From Paenibacillus faecis (lineage in GTDB: Bacteria > Bacillota > Bacilli > Paenibacillales > Paenibacillaceae): 64,000 nt of DNA. Made by a program: the position numbers and the translations under genes. Position 1 is the stretch's first letter, and the number at the start of each line of letters is the position of its first letter. The notes beneath the pieces were generated by a model. That model was not told the origin of the DNA. It was given only the letters and a program-made list of their open reading frames with translations, and did not search any database. The DNA lies in contig NZ_VSDO01000003.1 in NCBI RefSeq assembly GCF_008084145.1, positions 864,882 through 928,881 of the forward strand, written 5' to 3'. Below, piece by piece: positions 61,981 to 64,000 of this stretch.

Positions 61981-62919
61981 GTGGAGGCTCTAGCACGGGA
62001 GCGGAAGGCGGAAATGAACCGGGAGCTACGGGAGAAGCTGGTTCAGCTTAAGAAGGAACGCAACGCAATCATTTTGGCGCATTATTATCAGCGCGACGAA
62101 ATTCAAGAAGTGGCCGATTTCCGTGGCGACTCTTTTTTGCTTGCTCAGAAGGCGGCTTCAACCGAAGCGGAAACGATCGTGTTCTGCGGCGTTCATTTCA
62201 TGGGAGAGAGCGCGAAAATTTTGGCGCCGAACAAGACGGTGCTCATTCCCGATGAACGGGCCGGCTGCCCGATGGCGGATATGGTGAACGTGGATGGCTT
62301 AAGAAAGCTTAAAGCGCAGCATCCGAACGCCAAAGTGGTCACCTATATCAACTCTTCGGCTGAAGTCAAGGCGGAGACGGATATTTGCTGTACCTCCTCC
62401 AATGCCGTCAAGGTGATTAACTCGGTCGATGCGGACGAGATCATCTGGGTTCCCGACAAGAACCTGGGTCATTACGTTCAGCAGCATACGGACAAGAAAA
62501 TGATCATATGGGAAGGCTATTGCAACACGCACGATATGTTGACCGTAAAAGATGTGGTCGAGATGAAAGCGAAGCATCCGGAAGCCGAGTTCGTCGTTCA
62601 CCCCGAATGTCGGCCGGAGGTCGTGGCGATGGGCGATTTCGTCGGCAGCACGACCGCGATTCTTGAATATTGCAAGAAGTCGTCCGCCAAGGAATTTATC
62701 GTGGGGACCGAAGACGGGACGGGATACCAGTTGAGACTGGATAGTCCGGAGAAAACGTTCCATTTTGCCTCGAAGTTTCTCGTATGTCCTAATATGAAAG
62801 TCAATAATCTGAAAAAATTGGTGAAGTGTCTGGAAACGATGCAGCCGCAAATTTATGTCCCGCCGGCGATCGCCGACAAAGCCAGAACCTCATTAGAGCG
62901 CATGCTACAAGTTCAGTAG
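61981..62919 (+). CDS. nadA: Quinolinate synthase A
   Basis: A 312-residue [4Fe-4S] enzyme that condenses iminoaspartate (made by NadB) with DHAP to quinolinate in NAD synthesis. Three triplicated domains are visible, with cluster cysteines in ETDICCTSSNA, VVHPECRPEV and KFLVCPNMK, and substrate motifs AHYYQRDEIQEVADFRGDS and FCGVHFMGESAKIL. The frame is open from 61924; GTG 61981 follows AGGGGAGGATG. In many Paenibacillaceae nadA-nadB follow ftsH. Confidence 0.95.
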   Translation: MEALARERKAEMNRELREKLVQLKKERNAIILAHYYQRDEIQEVADFRGDSFLLAQKAASTEAETIVFCGVHFMGESAKILAPNKTVLIPDERAGCPMADMVNVDGLRKLKAQHPNAKVVTYINSSAEVKAETDICCTSSNAVKVINSVDADEIIWVPDKNLGHYVQQHTDKKMIIWEGYCNTHDMLTVKDVVEMKAKHPEAEFVVHPECRPEVVAMGDFVGSTTAILEYCKKSSAKEFIVGTEDGTGYQLRLDSPEKTFHFASKFLVCPNMKVNNLKKLVKCLETMQPQIYVPPAIADKARTSLERMLQVQ

Positions 62920-62954
62920 CATGCGCTACTCTCTGTCAAGGACAGGTGGTCACC

Positions 62955-64000
62955 TTGATTCCACAATACTTGGTTGATTTTGACCTGGCTGAACTCCCGG
63001 TGATCGACACGGACGTGATCGTCATCGGATCGGGCATCGCCGGGCTGTTTACGGCCATTAAAGCCTCCGAAAATCGCAAGGTCACAATGATAACGAAAAA
63101 ATCGCTGATGGAGAGCAACACCCGGTATGCCCAAGGCGGCATTGCGGCGGTTATTTCCGATGAGGATTCGCCGGCCTCGCACCGGGAGGACACCCTTCTC
63201 GCCGGAGCGGGGCTCTGTTCCTCGGCATCGGTGGATATTCTGGTCCATGAAGGGCCTGAGGGCGTTAAAGAATTAATGACGCTCGGAACGGCGTTCGACC
63301 TCGAGAACGGGGAGCTTGCCCTGACGAAAGAAGGCGCGCACAGCCACCGCCGGATTTTGCACGCCAACGGCGATGCCACAGGGTATGAGATTGTCCGGGC
63401 TCTGTCGGAGCAGGTGGGCGGGCATGCCAATATCGACATCTGGGACGATCATTTCGTGATCGACTTGATTACGAAGGATAACGAATGTCTGGGCGCGTTG
63501 GTTCAGCAGCCGGATGGCGGCCGGGTTTTCCTGCGCGGAACGGCGACGGTTCTTTGCAGCGGCGGGGCCGGCCAGCTTTACCGCTATACGACCAATCCGG
63601 AGGTGGCGACCGGCGACGGCGTGGCCATGGCCTACCGGGCCGGCGCGCTGATTCGGGACATGGAGTTTATTCAATTTCATCCCACCGCCCTTTGTTACCC
63701 CGGCGCTCCGAGATTTCTCATCTCGGAGGCGGTGCGCGGCGAAGGCGCCATATTGCGAAATATCCGCGGCGAACGTTTCATGGAGAAGTATCACAGCCTT
63801 TTGGAGCTGGCTCCGCGCGATATCGTGGCCCGGGCCATCGTCAGCGAAATGGAACAGACGGGCGCTACTCACGTGTATCTGGACATTACCCACGAAGAGC
63901 CGGAAACCATCAAGCATCGTTTTCCGACCATCTATGAGACCTGCATCGGCTACGGTCTGGATATGACCACCGATTGGATTCCGGTGGCGCCGGCTGCGCA
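62955..64000 (+). CDS. nadB: L-aspartate oxidase (5' part, cut by window edge)
   Basis: The first 348 codons of a flavoprotein that oxidises aspartate to iminoaspartate for NadA. FAD-binding GSGIAGLFTAIKAS, the motif TRYAQGGIAAV, SGGAGQLYRYTTNP and the substrate region EFIQFHPTAL followed by LISEAVRGEGA are all present. TTG 62955 follows AGGTGGT, 35 bases after nadA, so both share one transcript. The frame remains open to the last base; the C-terminal helical domain lies outside the window. Confidence 0.95.
   Translation, partial: MIPQYLVDFDLAELPVIDTDVIVIGSGIAGLFTAIKASENRKVTMITKKSLMESNTRYAQGGIAAVISDEDSPASHREDTLLAGAGLCSSASVDILVHEGPEGVKELMTLGTAFDLENGELALTKEGAHSHRRILHANGDATGYEIVRALSEQVGGHANIDIWDDHFVIDLITKDNECLGALVQQPDGGRVFLRGTATVLCSGGAGQLYRYTTNPEVATGDGVAMAYRAGALIRDMEFIQFHPTALCYPGAPRFLISEAVRGEGAILRNIRGERFMEKYHSLLELAPRDIVARAIVSEMEQTGATHVYLDITHEEPETIKHRFPTIYETCIGYGLDMTTDWIPVAPAA

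Overview
The window looks like a chromosomal segment from an endospore-forming, low-to-mid GC Firmicute of the Paenibacillaceae (Paenibacillus or a close relative). It opens with the 3' end of a 23S rRNA gene and a 5S gene, then follows the conserved origin-proximal Bacillus order almost gene for gene: csfB-yaaO-tmk-darA-yaaR-holB-ricT-yabA-trmN6-rsmI-abrB, tatD-yabE-rnmV-ksgA-yabG-veg-sspF-ispE-purR-spoVG-glmU-prs-pth-fin-mfd-spoVT-spoVB-mazG-hup-rqcP-yabP-yabQ-divIC-yabR-spoIIE, and later yabS-yabT-tilS-hpt-ftsH. NadA and nadB follow ftsH, and nadB runs off the right edge. Sporulation genes (csfB, yabG, sspF, spoVG, fin, spoVT, spoVB, yabP, yabQ, spoIIE) show an endospore former. Compared with B. 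subtilis, yabJ (between purR and spoVG) and ctc (between prs and pth) are missing, and a prsA-type foldase lipoprotein sits between mfd and spoVT.

The first 39 kb is core: DNA replication (tmk, holB, yabA, hup), RNA modification and maturation (trmN6, rsmI, ksgA, rnmV, ricT), cell wall and division (glmU, yabE, divIC), nucleotide metabolism (prs, purR, mazG), quality control (mfd, pth, rqcP, prsA) and sporulation. Cyclic di-AMP appears twice: its receptor DarA, and a ydaO-type riboswitch followed by a terminator upstream of the wall-remodelling gene yabE. Several sporulation and housekeeping promoters can be read directly, including a near-perfect sigma-A promoter for veg, sigma-G-like sites for sspF and spoVT, a sigma-H site for spoVG, and a Spo0A-type promoter for spoIIE.

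The accessory part is a block of about 16 kb between spoIIE and yabS (roughly 39160-55450), where B. subtilis has the two genes adjacent. From left to right it holds an IS200/IS605-type insertion sequence (tnpA only), an AT-rich patch with SUKH-like and other probable immunity genes (one broken), an array of short palindromes, and a striking unit: a sigma-D-like promoter, a class I cyclic di-GMP riboswitch with terminator, a methyl-accepting chemotaxis receptor, and 24 bases later a one-module NRPS-like enzyme (partial condensation lobe, adenylation, carrier, terminal reductase). A winged-helix regulator, a complete five-gene oligopeptide/nickel-type ABC importer and a small unknown protein follow. 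I infer that c-di-GMP coordinates chemoreception with synthesis of a small amino-aldehyde-type product; this linked unit is the best candidate for an undescribed system in the window.

The last 8.5 kb returns to core genes: yabS and yabT (VWA protein and Ser/Thr kinase), tilS, hpt, ftsH with an unusually long Gly/Pro-rich tail, and the start of NAD biosynthesis (nadA, partial nadB). All coordinates and motifs were read by eye, with no database search; start codons were chosen from Shine-Dalgarno spacing and remembered lengths of homologues.
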